Shown here: one piece after another, positions 12,701-21,172 of the stretch
Layout of the letters: every line of letters starts with the position of its first letter
Numbering within the stretch: position 1 is the first letter of the stretch
Assembly: GCA_030142905.1 (NCBI GenBank)
Contig: JASJOG010000136.1
Span: 262,501-326,500, forward strand
Origin: Heliopora coerulea
Taxonomy: Eukaryota; Cnidaria; Anthozoa; Scleralcyonacea; Helioporidae
Length of the DNA: 64,000 nucleotides
Direction: 5' to 3'
The notes under the pieces: model-generated
What the model was told of the DNA's origin: nothing
Database searches by the model: none
Seen by the model: only the letters and a program-made list of their open reading frames with translations
Position numbers and translations under genes: made by a program

Positions 12701-15700
12701 CTTCCTCCTTCGTTGTTTAGTTCTCTTAAGTAATCCTCGACGTTGTATTTCCAAAGGGCTTTCGTAGGTCTAACAGTCTTTCCACACACTTCAACCTTGG
12801 TAGCCTCCACTTAAATCTTTCTTGTGTTTATCCTTACTGTCAGCTTCCTGATCCTTGCGTTATCCTTGCTGTAGTGCTATCTTGTCATAACTGACAAAGC
12901 AACCTCGGTCGTTGAATTTCTGAATGTTGTAAAAACATTAACTTCGTCAAATGAGCTGTGTAGTCAACTGTGAACAGTATGCTCTTATAAGTCAACTTAA
13001 GTGCCCGAGAAAATCTCACAATTGTATGACGAGCAGAATATACACCCGTGCCCTTGCCGAATATATGTAAAATTTGTATTACGAGGATCTGTGAGTAAGT
13101 GATCAATGTGCTTTCAACAGCTGTGACTCGCTGTTAGTAACGTGGCACCAAGTTGTCGCATGTTGGCTCATTAAATTAAGGTGAAATTTTGATTCACTGT
13201 TATCTTGTCTAGGTTTTTACATACGTTCAAATTTGGCGGTGATGGTCAGGCGTTGTATCTTCACTCACCAACGGAGCTTCAACTTCTTTCCATATTTACC
13301 AAGACTGGGTAAGAACATACGACAGATCCGATGACTTTCGGTAGCAGAATGTTGCAGCACGCAACTCCACGCAAATTCCTAATGAGATGACATTGAAAAT
13401 GCCGTTCGTCGACGTGCTACCAGCAAACAACTCCACACGCCAATCCACAAAGCAAATCACAGCACGCCGCTTGACATCTCATCACTTAGCCCATCACACC
13501 ACGCACCACTTCAAAACAAGCCTACCACATCAAAGCACTTACCACCTCCACTGCACCACCACACCCCACCCCACATACCGCACTAAATACTACATACCAC
13601 CTACCATATACCACATAGCAGATCCAGCATAACATGTGAGTTCGCATACTATGCCAGATACCACATCGCACCATGCTACTTCGCGTCATTCCATACAACC
13701 CTATGTTACCCCACACACCCAATCACGCCACATACCTCATCAGAGCGCTGATCGCAGAACACACCACACCTCATACCACTCCACATCACACGAGACAGCC
13801 GCATCACCAAACTACATAACATGTCGCCACTCAACGTACACAGTACCACTACATAACATTAGGCTACACCCCAGTTTCATGAAGCGCTACGACATAGATC
13901 ACCAGATCGCATCCAATGTTAGATCACATCACACCACATGTTAATAGACCGCATCACAACACGCTGCAACACAACGCGTCTTACTACCAAACCTCACCGA
14001 AGATAACCGACCCACTACACCGTACGAAACCAACACCTTAGTAATCTAAGTATGAATATCAAAGCCCAGCAAAATACTCACAGGAGAGGCCTTACTAGGA
14101 AAAAGGTTTATTGGGATCTAACGTTTCGTTGTATTTAGCACAACATCATCAGAGAATGAAAAAACATATGACTAAGACTAATGAAACGGATACTAATGTA
14201 ATAGTAACCTTATAATTAGTCTTTGTCACTGTTTATTTCATTCTCTGATGATGTGTTAAATACACCGAAATGTTAGATCTTAATAAAGGTTTTCCAAATC
14301 ATGCCGCTTCTACAAATCCTTTGCTGGACTTTGATATTCATGCTTAGATTACGACTTCCGCCCGGTTCGTCCTCACATCGATTCTCAAAAAACACCTCTG
14401 TAAGTCACGTCGCATGTCCGTATAAATTTTCACAACATCTGATGGGAAACCATTATCCGTTTTAGACTGAACTTCCCCGACTTCTCTGGAACGTTGTTTT
14501 CAGTGGTTCCTGTGCCAGAAAAACGAAGTAGAGGATTTTTTGCGACCCTCCTCAGCTTGGGCCCTTCCGACTTGGACAGGGAAAGATTGTGTAAGTTGAA
14601 AACGAAGTGCTGGGTGTATAACTTCCAAGTTGTCTTAGTGAATGTGAGGACATGGTAAATAACGAAAGGCTTCGAAAGAATCCTCTTTGTGTCATGGTTT
14701 ACAAAAACACTGATTTTGAGGACAGCATGCGGCTCATATTGCTTGGTGTTAAATTTTTTAAACTGAGTAAGAAACATTTTCACCAGCCACCAGTGGTTAC
14801 CATCGTGTTTTCTTGACAGTGTTTTGTGAAAATTTGTTTTGGGCGAGTATTGGACCGAAGCGCCGCAATGTTCGCTATGGAGGTTTAGGGCGAGGTTTAC
14901 CTCGATGCGATCTGTTATAGGACGGAGTCTCCCACGATATGATCTCTGCAAGGGTGCGGTCTTTCACGCAGCCATCTGATTCAGGTTGTGGTCTCCCAGG
15001 GTACAATCTGTTTGATGGCGTGGTTTTCCATGATGCAATCTATTCTTCGAGAGTTCTCCCACGGTACCGTCTGTTCTAGGGCGTGGTTTCCCCAGCACAG
15101 TCTGTTCTAGGGCGTGGTTTCCCACGGGGCAATCTGTTGTAGAGAGGGTTCTGTACTGTACATCATGCTTTAGGGTGCCACAATCGTATCGCGTAAATCA
15201 GATCTAGCGAACATTTTCCGAGAATCTGAGCTTGATGAACTTTAGTTTATCTGAACTGTTTGTCTGCGTTTCGATCTTGGAAGTGCGTTATTATAATTTC
15301 TGCCTCGGCCTGTCCGCTATCAAGTTGCATGATGGAGTTCAGTGACTTCGGGCTGTTTGTACCCGCTACGTATTAGAACATGTTTCACTTTGTTCTCTTC
15401 ATTAGTTGGAAAGGAAAGCGGCAAAGCGTCTCAGTCAATAGCAACACGGATTCCCGGAAAGGGAATTGAGGATATTCAGTCACGAACGGGTGGTGTCGGA
15501 GAACTTATGTTAAGGAACATGGAGGTAGGCATGACGGAGATTTAACTTACTTCTTCTCGCCTCACTTTTCTCTACCTCTTCTGACCCACCTAAACTCTTC
15601 TAACCTAACATCCCCTCGATCTCATACGTTTCGTCATCTCACCATTCCTCAGTTTACCTCATCCCACCTTGCGTCACCTCGCCTTGCCTTACGTCGCCGT

Positions 15701-16268
15701 CCCTCACATCCCCTTTCTCTCTTCCCCTCTCCTGCTCACCTCACCTGACCTCTCCTCATTTCTCATCACCTTAGCTTACACTAACTCACCTCATCTCTCA
15801 TCACCTCATTCTACCTCACTTCCCCTCCTTTTCCCCATCCCTCAGCTCACCTCACTTCACCTCTCTTTCCCTGTCATCACCTCAACTTACAATACCTCAC
15901 CTCATCTCCCATCACCTCTGTCGACCTCACATCACCTCCCAACCTTCTCTGCCCTCCTCCACCTTTCTCCCCTCTCCCACCTCCTCTTCTTTCCCTTGTC
16001 GGTGTGATGATGTTTTAGGCGTAGTATCAACATAGACCTATTCCTGCGCAGAAGTGGCGTTCTCAGCTGGATAAATCATGGAAGTAGCCGCTCATATTTG
16101 TTTACCGCGTTTCATATGTGTTTTCGACAGGGTCTTAACGAACGCGGGGAGAAACTTGAAGCCTTAGAGGACACAACACAACAGTTACGCGACCAAGCCG
16201 AACAGTATTCGAAAAACGTACACGCTTTGGCTCAAAAGTTCAAAGAAAAAAAGTGGTATCAAATTTAA
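198..16268 (+). CDS. STXBP5: Tomosyn (syntaxin-binding protein 5 orthologue), 3' part, 18 exons
   Basis: Tomosyn binds syntaxin/SNAP25 through a C-terminal R-SNARE motif and limits VAMP-driven vesicle fusion; it is a cytosolic Lgl-superfamily protein with two WD40 beta-propellers. Seen here: 18 exons at 198-343, 1495-1576, 2130-2271, 3511-3581, 4407-4447, 5004-5251, 6272-6633, 7687-7775, 8393-8668, 10363-10485, 11025-11123, 11772-11863, 12170-12260, 12560-12671, 13213-13308, 14466-14590, 15406-15524 and 16131-16268. All internal boundaries are AG/GT and every phase matches, giving about 816 aa. Tomosyn landmarks in order are SGGL, IIVLLPKEL, SLHESPVTFTDY, WPISGG, IITGHADGSVKFWDASS, GIVAFGS, WVGTSFGNV, SLPSLKPLL, GQALYLHSPTE, GKASQSIATRIPG and finally NERGEKLEALED...KKWYQI. 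Vertebrate proteins are about 1150 aa, so roughly the first 300-350 residues lie upstream. There is no C-terminal membrane anchor, as usual for tomosyn. The exon set was assembled by eye, so alternative exons may be missed. Confidence 0.93.
1495..1576 (+). CDS. STXBP5: Tomosyn exon b
   Basis: The acceptor TATCATTAG ends at 1494. The donor is CA|GTAAGT at 1577; a second GTGAGT at 1570 would break the phase. It encodes DEEDALGIIVLLPKELIVYD, equivalent to the 'YAVVVLLEKDLVVVDL' strand of vertebrate tomosyn. The phase is 1 in and 2 out, and joining to the next exon gives HMSTYDIPYEF. Confidence 0.85.
2130..2271 (+). CDS. STXBP5: Tomosyn exon c
   Basis: The acceptor TTCTCTGCAG ends at 2129 and the donor is GAG|GTTTGT. 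It encodes FSLHESPVTFTDYYGNCPSS followed by LLEDLYATGSKYRKSTSE. The HESPVT signature is highly conserved in tomosyn. It ends in phase 0. The ATG at 2131 is internal, not a start. Confidence 0.92.
2597..3390. repeat. Polypyrimidine tract with (TTTCCC)n/(TTCCCC)n core
   Basis: Almost 800 bp of C/T on the + strand inside a tomosyn intron. The core at about 2665-2790 is regular TTTCCC then TTCCCC hexamers. The minus strand is therefore tandem GGGGAA. Long ORFs in all frames here are low-complexity artefacts. Confidence 0.95.
3511..3581 (+). CDS. STXBP5: Tomosyn exon d, 71 nt
   Basis: This short exon lies between the CT-rich tract and the CAT-repeat tract. The acceptor GTCCTAG ends at 3510 and the donor is CAGG|GTAAGT. 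It encodes NWPISGGTLGDSVSSN then SVDLIITG, matching 'WPISGG...EIIITG' of tomosyn. The TAG just before the exon belongs to the splice site. Confidence 0.9.
3625..4205. repeat. CAT/ATC-rich degenerate microsatellite
   Basis: Intron sequence made of ATC/CAT triplets with a recurring 'CATCTGATCATCATC' unit interspersed with 'TTATATTCAA'. It is non-coding. Confidence 0.93.
4407..4447 (+). CDS. STXBP5: Tomosyn microexon e, 41 nt
   Basis: The acceptor AATTACAG ends at 4406 and the donor is TCGG|GTAAGA. It encodes HADGSVKFWDASS, nearly identical to the WD40 motif HADGSIKFWDAS of vertebrate tomosyn. The split glycine codon before it is supplied as GG+A by the preceding exon. Confidence 0.93.
5004..5251 (+). 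CDS. STXBP5: Tomosyn exon f
   Basis: The acceptor TTATTTAAG ends at 5003. The donor is CTTGTG|GTATTA (CTT|GTGGTA is possible). It encodes MFTFVAKFSTSKYFHKKRK, an acidic stretch, and FDFLAVHMIHLCMHSRSLAV to SNSERSLELV, equivalent to the 'YKLKTSKVFEK...FAIQMIYWCPESRIFCV' segment. It ends in phase 0. Confidence 0.9.
5346..5406. repeat. Short fold-back repeat
   Basis: GTGCTGTATCGGGATTTAAA pairs with the reverse complement of TTTAAATCCGATAAAGCAC around a loop with 'GAAGCAATAGCCGAG'. The loop resembles the ones in the fold-backs at 46.9 and 47.4 kb. Confidence 0.7.
5724..6104. mobile_element. MITE-like element, copy A
   Basis: It starts GGGACTTTAAGATC and ends GATCTTAAGGTCCC, giving inverted termini. 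The interior is non-coding. A second copy lies at 48913-49281 in the same orientation, sharing for example GTGCTTGATAC, GGCTTGTTTTATGAC and GAATTCTTTTGTTTCG-type blocks. Copy A carries a telomere-like CTAACCCTAATCCTAAT insertion absent from copy B. Confidence 0.75.
6272..6633 (+). CDS. STXBP5: Tomosyn exon g
   Basis: The acceptor TCTACTAG ends at 6271 and the donor is GGAAT|GTAAGT. It carries a low-complexity charged linker with tandem KGPQ/EKGP repeats. WRPKVGIAKRPPGFQGQLCC and LTMSSAFGI follow, matching the 'KTRPVRMPPGYQADLV...LAVSSAYGI' segment of tomosyn. Confidence 0.92.
7008..7080. repeat. Fragment of GTCCAGGTTA / GACGTTTC repeat family
   Basis: The string ATAGATCGTCCAGGTTAGTG...TCTTGAGAAAGACTCTTGGTGACGTTTC matches the left arm of the fold-back at 32986-33155. 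It sits in a tomosyn intron. Confidence 0.6.
7687..7775 (+). CDS. STXBP5: Tomosyn exon h
   Basis: The acceptor CTGTTTTAG ends at 7686 and the donor is GACTG|GTAAGT. It encodes VAFGSVNFLVLIDTVQNKLI then STFYTSDLT. This matches 'VAFGNCNGLAVVDYIQKT', a signature strand pair of the second propeller. Confidence 0.95.
8393..8668 (+). CDS. STXBP5: Tomosyn exon i (variable linker)
   Basis: The acceptor TTTCTTTTAG ends at 8392 and the donor is GGAG|GTAAGG. The first half is a Pro/Thr/Ser-rich linker (PKIPSTPNTPSTPRTPG) and a basic stretch RRRVTRTKSKSLPAV. It ends in ENILCLTCAYTFTKKG. It corresponds in position to the hypervariable, alternatively spliced linker loop of vertebrate tomosyns. Confidence 0.88.
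8690..9120. repeat. CTCCTTGAA-containing dispersed repeat (unclassified)
   Basis: Intronic stretch with repeated ACTCCTTGAA motifs at both ends, 'AGCACGGTTCG' near the left and 'GCAGCACGAACC' near the right. It looks like a degenerate inverted-end element. No coding capacity is seen. Confidence 0.4.
9319..10045. repeat. Long (GAT)n/GATGGT microsatellite
   Basis: About 700 bp of GAT/GGT/GTT triplets in a tomosyn intron. Open frames encoding poly-Asp, poly-Met or poly-Ile are consequences of the triplet repeat, not genes. Confidence 0.96.
10363..10485 (+). CDS. STXBP5: Tomosyn exon j
   Basis: The acceptor TTCCGTCTAG ends at 10362 and the donor is ACAG|GTACAT. It encodes EFIIGPCLWVGTSFGNVVLF and AASFPPAGDQRQTQPVLTFN, matching 'ISPCLFVGTSLGMV...LADEQRFTEPV'. 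Confidence 0.94.
11025..11123 (+). CDS. STXBP5: Tomosyn exon k
   Basis: The acceptor GTTTGTAG ends at 11024 and the donor is CAG|GTTGGT. It encodes GLVFQHKGEVDSISVLDKDG then HLFLSPSYFWTSS, the propeller strand after the 'PSGT' region. Phase is 1 in and 1 out. Confidence 0.85.
11329..11500. repeat. AAC-rich microsatellite
   Basis: AACAACAACAAT/AACCAC triplets in a tomosyn intron. The poly-Asn and poly-Leu ORFs here are artefacts. Confidence 0.93.
11772..11863 (+). CDS. STXBP5: Tomosyn exon l
   Basis: The acceptor CATCGTTAG ends at 11771 and the donor is GAG|GTTTGA. It encodes VPENTCTAVSSNAKTGNRHF then LVVCTDKEAE, equivalent to 'YTIICSEKQAKV'. It ends in phase 0. Confidence 0.88.
12170..12260 (+). 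CDS. STXBP5: Tomosyn exon m
   Basis: The acceptor TTGTTTCAG ends at 12169 and the donor is GAAG|GTAAAG. It encodes VHSLPSHQRFSKKDLSNMKS then VLKSDVILIE, the 'VFSLPSQTCLYVHNITETSF' region. Confidence 0.88.
12560..12671 (+). CDS. STXBP5: Tomosyn exon n
   Basis: The acceptor TTTACCAG ends at 12559 and the donor is GGACA|GTAAGT. It encodes NSCLVCLCETGYLLAFSLPS and then LKPLLNAQWDLPSLRG, matching 'ACLACFCANGHIMIMSLPSLRPMLD'. Confidence 0.95.
13213..13308 (+). CDS. STXBP5: Tomosyn exon o
   Basis: The acceptor CTTGTCTAG ends at 13212 and the donor is CTGG|GTAAGA. It encodes FLHTFKFGGDGQALYLHSPT and ELQLLSIFTKTG, matching 'ARTFCFTNEGQALYLVSPTEIQRL'. Confidence 0.95.
13390..13990. repeat. CAC/CACAT-rich low-complexity tract
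   Basis: The + strand is A/C-dominated with degenerate CACCACA/ACATACC units across about 600 bp of intron. No exon signature is seen inside. Confidence 0.85.
14041..14352. mobile_element. Fold-back MITE in tomosyn intron
   Basis: The left end GTAATCTAAGTATGAATATC is mirrored by GATATTCATGCTTAGATTAC at the right end. Inner arms also pair (CATCATCAGAGAATGAA with TTCATTCTCTGATGATG, ATCTAACGTTTCG with CGAAATGTTAGAT). The interior is non-coding. It ends about 110 bp before the exon at 14466. Confidence 0.85.
14466..14590 (+). CDS. STXBP5: Tomosyn exon p
   Basis: The acceptor CCGTTTTAG ends at 14465 and the donor is TTGT|GTAAGT. It encodes PVPEKRSRGFFATLLSLGPS then DLDRERL, equivalent to 'ETPEAQNRGFLKGLFGG...FDREELF'. 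It is needed to link the phase-2 and phase-1 neighbours. Confidence 0.92.
14885..15165. repeat. Minisatellite, about 30-40 bp units
   Basis: Repeated variants of 'GGGCGTGGTTTCCCACGG..CAATCTGTTCTA' across about 280 bp. The two right-hand units (CTGTTCTAGGGCGTGGTTTC) are nearly identical and the left-hand units are more decayed. Confidence 0.7.
15406..15524 (+). CDS. STXBP5: Tomosyn exon q
   Basis: The acceptor TTCATTAG ends at 15405 and the donor is GAG|GTAGGC. It encodes GKESGKASQSIATRIPGKGI then EDIQSRTGGVGELMLRNME, the conserved segment and start of the SNARE helix. It ends in phase 0. Confidence 0.95.
15545..16005. repeat. CT-rich tract with CTCACCTCAT units
   Basis: A pyrimidine-rich low-complexity stretch in the last tomosyn intron, with recurrent 'CACCTCA' words. 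It is non-coding. Confidence 0.85.
16131..16268 (+). CDS. STXBP5: Tomosyn last exon: R-SNARE motif and stop
   Basis: The acceptor TTTTCGACAG ends at 16130 and TAA is at 16266-16268. It encodes GLNERGEKLEALEDTTQQLR followed by DQAEQYSKNVHALAQKFKEK and KWYQI. The arginine of NERG aligns with the zero-layer arginine of VAMP/R-SNAREs. The end KKWYQI matches the KKWYQF terminus of vertebrate tomosyns. No clear AATAAA signal stands out in the next few hundred bases. Confidence 0.97.
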   Translation, partial: GLNERGEKLEALEDTTQQLRDQAEQYSKNVHALAQKFKEKKWYQI

Positions 16269-19200
16269 TGTCAGTGTTGAATTCACGAACTGGTGTAGTG
16301 TACCGACTTGTTTGTATATAGCTGTTAGGACCTGGACACTGTAGGTGATAATTTCTTATCGTGATAATTTTTTTTTAGTTTCAACATGGTAAAGCAGTAG
16401 TTTAAAGTCATTATATAAGGCAGTGGAATGTTTTCGACATTCCATGAGAAGAGCGAGGAAAAATATTGACTGTCCTCTCAGCGTTTTGTTCTGTTAGGCT
16501 AAGCTCAAACGTCGAATTACTCATGTGTCGAGTCTAATGTGAGTTAAGAAGAAGACATTTGAAGTTCGTACTCTGCCATGAAACGAGAAGACAAGTCAGT
16601 GATGTTTCGAGCGAAAGGCCGTATCAAAGTAAAAGTGCTTTTTGCTAGAAATGTCAGAACCTTCTTATATTGTTTTTTGGTAGTGAATCACCTTTAAACT
16701 TTTTCTCATTCGTTCTGAGCTGCCGATGCAGCATTCCACTTTTTGAGATGACTCGTGAGAGCTAAATCCTTTGTTTATGGTAATTCACGTTATATTTGGT
16801 CAATGAAACATGACACTTTAAATGGGCATAAAAGTTGTTTACAAGAATCTCAGGATCACTGATGACCGCTTTGATTTTATTGGCTGCAAATGAGTGCCAT
16901 ACACAAACCGCAGTTTTGTGCGGTCCATGACTCGGACTTTGACAAGTGCTAAGATTTTTGGAATTTGGACTCTCTAGTCGTTTTACAAGGACTTGGATTG
17001 GATTCCGTTTTATGAGTAAGTGAATGGCGGACTCTGGTCTTGAACTTGCGGCTCGGATTCGTAAATAAATTGGAGATTTAAAAAAAAGCACACTTTTTGG
17101 AGAAACGGCCGTGGCAATACTAGACAACGATGCCCGGAGGATTGTTTTAAGAGCGGGGACTAGAGTATTAAATGAGCCTCCGCTAAGGAGACTCTATAGA
17201 CATGCTGCCCCAGGAATATTTTAATGTCTCTACAAGGCCAATTCTGGCATTACGAGTTGGCAGTCCTTGTATAGAACACACATCTGCAAGGTGACGAAAA
17301 ACTTGTAGCATTTCACGGTCGTCGTTTGTCAGAACCATCGTACCTTTCCACGCTGTTTGCTTTCAGTTTTACGTTATCTTTTTAATACTTTTTTGGCGCA
17401 CGCAAATAGAAATCGTTCGGGGGGGGCTGCTACGGGACGGGCTTAATTTTACCCCCACCCCACCTTGGGTGCGCTACTGATGCTGCACAAAAAATGAACC
17501 TTACGACCAACCCTGAGAAAGGCGTGTGATTTGCGTTGGCGTCTCTTCGCCACTCAATGAAAACTCAAGTGTCGAAACTTTCACTGAGCGAGCACTTAAA
17601 GAGGTGATTGCTTTTTCTACACTCCGTAAATTTACGTCTTTGTAATCTCTCTTCTTGTATGAGCACTACCGAAACGTGAATGCTAAAATGTTTGTCCCCA
17701 CGCCTTCGTTATCACCCGCCATATTGCCAGATTTTGACAACAAAAAAATGTTTTCATACAGGGACGAACGTGCGTTGTAAAAGGTATTGAATTACCTTTC
17801 GTTTATTCCCTCGTCATCACAATGCAAGTAATCGATTGACGGGCAACAGCTTTAATGAAGAGCTACTTGATTTCACACCATTCGTCAATGGTCTATTTTT
17901 GTTTCAAAATAAATTTAATTGTCCTCAATTGACGTCATGAACCTAGCCCTCGGTCCGTTGGACTGTTTTGAAAGCGACAGGACGTAAATGGGGAACAGTT
18001 TCTTATTTCTTCATAACTGAAGCCAGCAGTCTTTTACCTAAATATGTATGATCACTGATTTCTATCGCTAGTAGTCCGCTTCTAAGTTACAGGTTATGAA
18101 GTATTGTTCACTCTTGCTAAGCCGGATAATACTTCTGTTCCACTCAGAACGGTCATGTGATGTACGTAGTTACACAGCAGCCATACGGAAAGTTTGGCAT
18201 TACGTCCAAGATAAAAGGCGACTATATTCAGCGGGATACGTCTTCCAAGCCATGCTGCTCATGGATAGCGAGGCATTTACATTATGTTAACACCGTTTCA
18301 GCGGCTTTCACCAGTTGCTTTTCACTTTCGTTGAAAGTTCACGAATTTTCCCTCGGGGGTTTACCGCGGTAAAACCACCCAGTGTCCAAAGTGTTCGGAT
18401 TTGTCAACTATGCTTTGATAATTTGCCAGGTTTCCTGATCTTTCAAATTGAAAATGATAACAACTCGGGAAACACTAGAACTGTTTCTTTTCATATTCAT
18501 GATCATTTCTCAGGAAAAGCTACACTGCCATTGTGATTCGGCTGTAAATCTATTGTCTAGGTATTGCTCGAATCAGTTGAAGAGAATTCGCGTTTCTTTC
18601 TCTGACATCAGTTTCTCTGTCAGCAACTATGTCACTCCGTAAATCAGATAGATCTTGTCGTGAGCTTTTGTAGCCAAAAGATTCACCTCAAACACGAAAG
18701 GAGTGTTTTCACTCCAATTTTATTGAAAAACAACACTAGTTATTTTGAGATTTGGTTAGTTAGGTGACTGTTACGTAACCGGCATTTTGTCCGCTGTTTG
18801 AATCGGGATCCCGCCTGTGGAACTTACCTGCTACGGAGGTATTTTCACGTTTTTAAAATGTTTTTTTTAGAAGATTACGAGCGGATTAAGATAAATTTGG
18901 TACTTTCATCATTCAACGGTAGACCAGTGGCGACTTTTCCGACGTTTCAAACGGGGTGTTAATGGGGAAACAAAAACAGAAAACCACGCCGTGGAATTTG
19001 GCTTCTAGACTAGCCGGAAAGAAAAAGCTGCCTAAACGGCGAACTGCGAAATAGTCCACACCATGTAAGCTGATAAAATGCAGTTAACACGTCTTAAAGC
19101 GAAGACTGTCGAGTGTTGAGCTTCTTCCAAACCTAATTCATATTGGGAATTTTCATTAAAATGCGGTTACCGGAGAAGACTGCTTCGGAAATGAATTCTT

Positions 19201-19894
19201 TCCTGTCGACATTCCGACCTCCTATTGTCATTTTTCGCGCCATTGAAGTTGCACAGTTCCTCTCTTTCTGACTACCCGTTGCCACTTTAGCAGTTCAACA
19301 GTTTCACCGAAAGCCGCGTTTGCCTTGAAGCGCTTATAGTTATGCAACGCTTCGTGTTCACGGAAATTTCGGAAGCTGGAGTCTGGTGGTTGGCCTCTGC
19401 TATAAATACAGACTGTCACACGGCACTTTTCTTTAACTACCTTGACATTTAATGAAAGTTCTCTTTCGAGAATTAGCTGGATATAAATTACAGCTAAGCT
19501 GGCTTGGTGTTGTTAGACTGGTTAAATCGAGTTGATGTTGAGTTGCAGTTTTGGTTATCGCCACGTTTCTCGCTGATATCCTGGTAAACTTATTTCATTA
19601 TCCGCTCAGTACTCAAAAACAATTTAGGTTAAGTGCGAATTTCATTGAACCTTAGAGATTGCCAGCTGGTTTCCGTCATCGTAATTATAAGCAAAGTTGT
19701 CGTCAAGAAATATTGAATAAGCTTGTGAAATCTTGTGACAAAATCTCATGTTTCACATTTCCGGTCTGTTCTTGTAGCTATACGTGGCATTGAGAACACC
19801 GCAGAGATGACGGAAGTAAAGCCGCCCAAAATTTTGTAGAAAATCCTTAAAAGGAAAAAATTTGTGTTATGTTTGCAAGGATGCTTTACCCACT

Positions 19895-20225
19895 ACATAG
19901 AAAGAAAGAAGGAAATAAAGAAAGAAATACAAAAGGTAATGAAGAATGAAAGTAAGAAAGGAAGAAAGCGGATAAAAGATGGAAATAAATTAACAAATAA
20001 GGGAAAAAAGAAAGAAAGAAAGAAAGAGAGAAGGAAAGAAAGCAAGAGAAAGAAAGAGAAAAAGGAAGGAATAAAAATAGAAAGGAAGAAAGAAAAGTGG
20101 CAAGAAAGAAAGAAGGAAGAATAAACGGAGAGAAAGAAGGAATGAAAGGAAGAAAAATTGGGAAAGAAAGAAGTAAGGAGAGAAAGAAACAAAGAAGGGT
20201 AGAAAGAAAGGAAACAATGAAAGTA
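19895..20225. repeat. GAAA/GGAA purine-rich microsatellite
   Basis: About 330 bp of GAAAGAAAGAAGG-type repeats. The Lys/Glu and Phe/Ser ORFs on the two strands are artefacts. Confidence 0.93.
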
Positions 20226-20917
20226 AGCGAGGAAGAACGAAAGCGTCTTTGGCTGCGATACCGCCTTTCATGATTATACTATGCAACATTACCGATGACG
20301 CATTGTCTGAAGTATTCGCTTCCTTCCAATCTCGCCAAGGCGTAATTAAAAGTAGAAAAAAAGATATGTCCTCTTTCTGGCGTTGGCGTTTTTTAGACAT
20401 CGTCTTTGCTTAACTCTTTCCAGACGCCATTTGGGGAGAGTTTGGCAAATGTGAAAAACACTTCCTGCATCGTATGATACTTTGCCAAGTTTTGGGGCTA
20501 AAATTTTTAAAAGGGATGACGTCATAGTCTCCCCAAAAGTCACTCAATGTCGTGGTTACTTCTGATTTCAACCGCCTGAATCTCAAAGATGATGAAAAAC
20601 CGTCCAACAGACGCCGAAAAGGAAACGTCGCCCACTTGAAGGTCGAAAGAATGTTGGAACGCATTGAAAGACCCAATTATCCTAAATGAATGTAATTTGT
20701 ACTATCACACCCAGAGAGAACGAGATCGAAATATGTAAAAGAGCTATTAAAACTGTGAAAAAAGGGCACAAATTGGAATATCAGAAGAGAATACTTGGGT
20801 CTTAAGAAGTGAGTGAAAAACCTGCAGAAGTCGATCCTTGCGTCGGCAAGTGCCTTTCCCGACCTGGGAAAATTGGGATAATGGAGGCTACTGACGGTGG
20901 AAGTTGTGTTGTCTGGG

Positions 20918-20920
<3 letters not shown>

Positions 20921-20970
<50 letters not shown>

Positions 20971-21012
20971 AACTCGCACACCACCCAACTAAGGACAGTG
21001 GAAGGGGTCTCA

Positions 21013-21057
<45 letters not shown>
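20921..21057. repeat. Twin (ATT)n arrays
   Basis: Two pure ATT arrays (about 20921-20969 and 21012-21057) flank about 42 bp of unique sequence. Confidence 0.95.
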
Positions 21058-21121
21058 GAGTTCTACGAAGAGAAGACCTAAATAACTTTTAACTCTTAAT
21101 CTTTCTCTAAATAGCCTTTCA

Positions 21122-21172
21122 CATTACATCTCCGAAGTTAGAGCTGGGCTATCATGTTCATTTTACGTCTTT
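21122..21172. repeat. MITE end fragment (GAGCTGGGCT family)
   Basis: ATTACATCTCCGAAGTTAGA followed by GCTGGGCTATCATGTTCATTTT resembles the right arm of the fold-back at 47741-47967. Confidence 0.55.

Noticed and set aside
14430..14951. 173-aa minus-strand ORF
   Set aside because: Partly antisense to tomosyn exon p (14466-14590) and otherwise without domains.
19895..20225. Lys/Glu-rich 86-aa ORF and Phe/Ser-rich antisense ORFs
   Set aside because: Products of the GAAA microsatellite.
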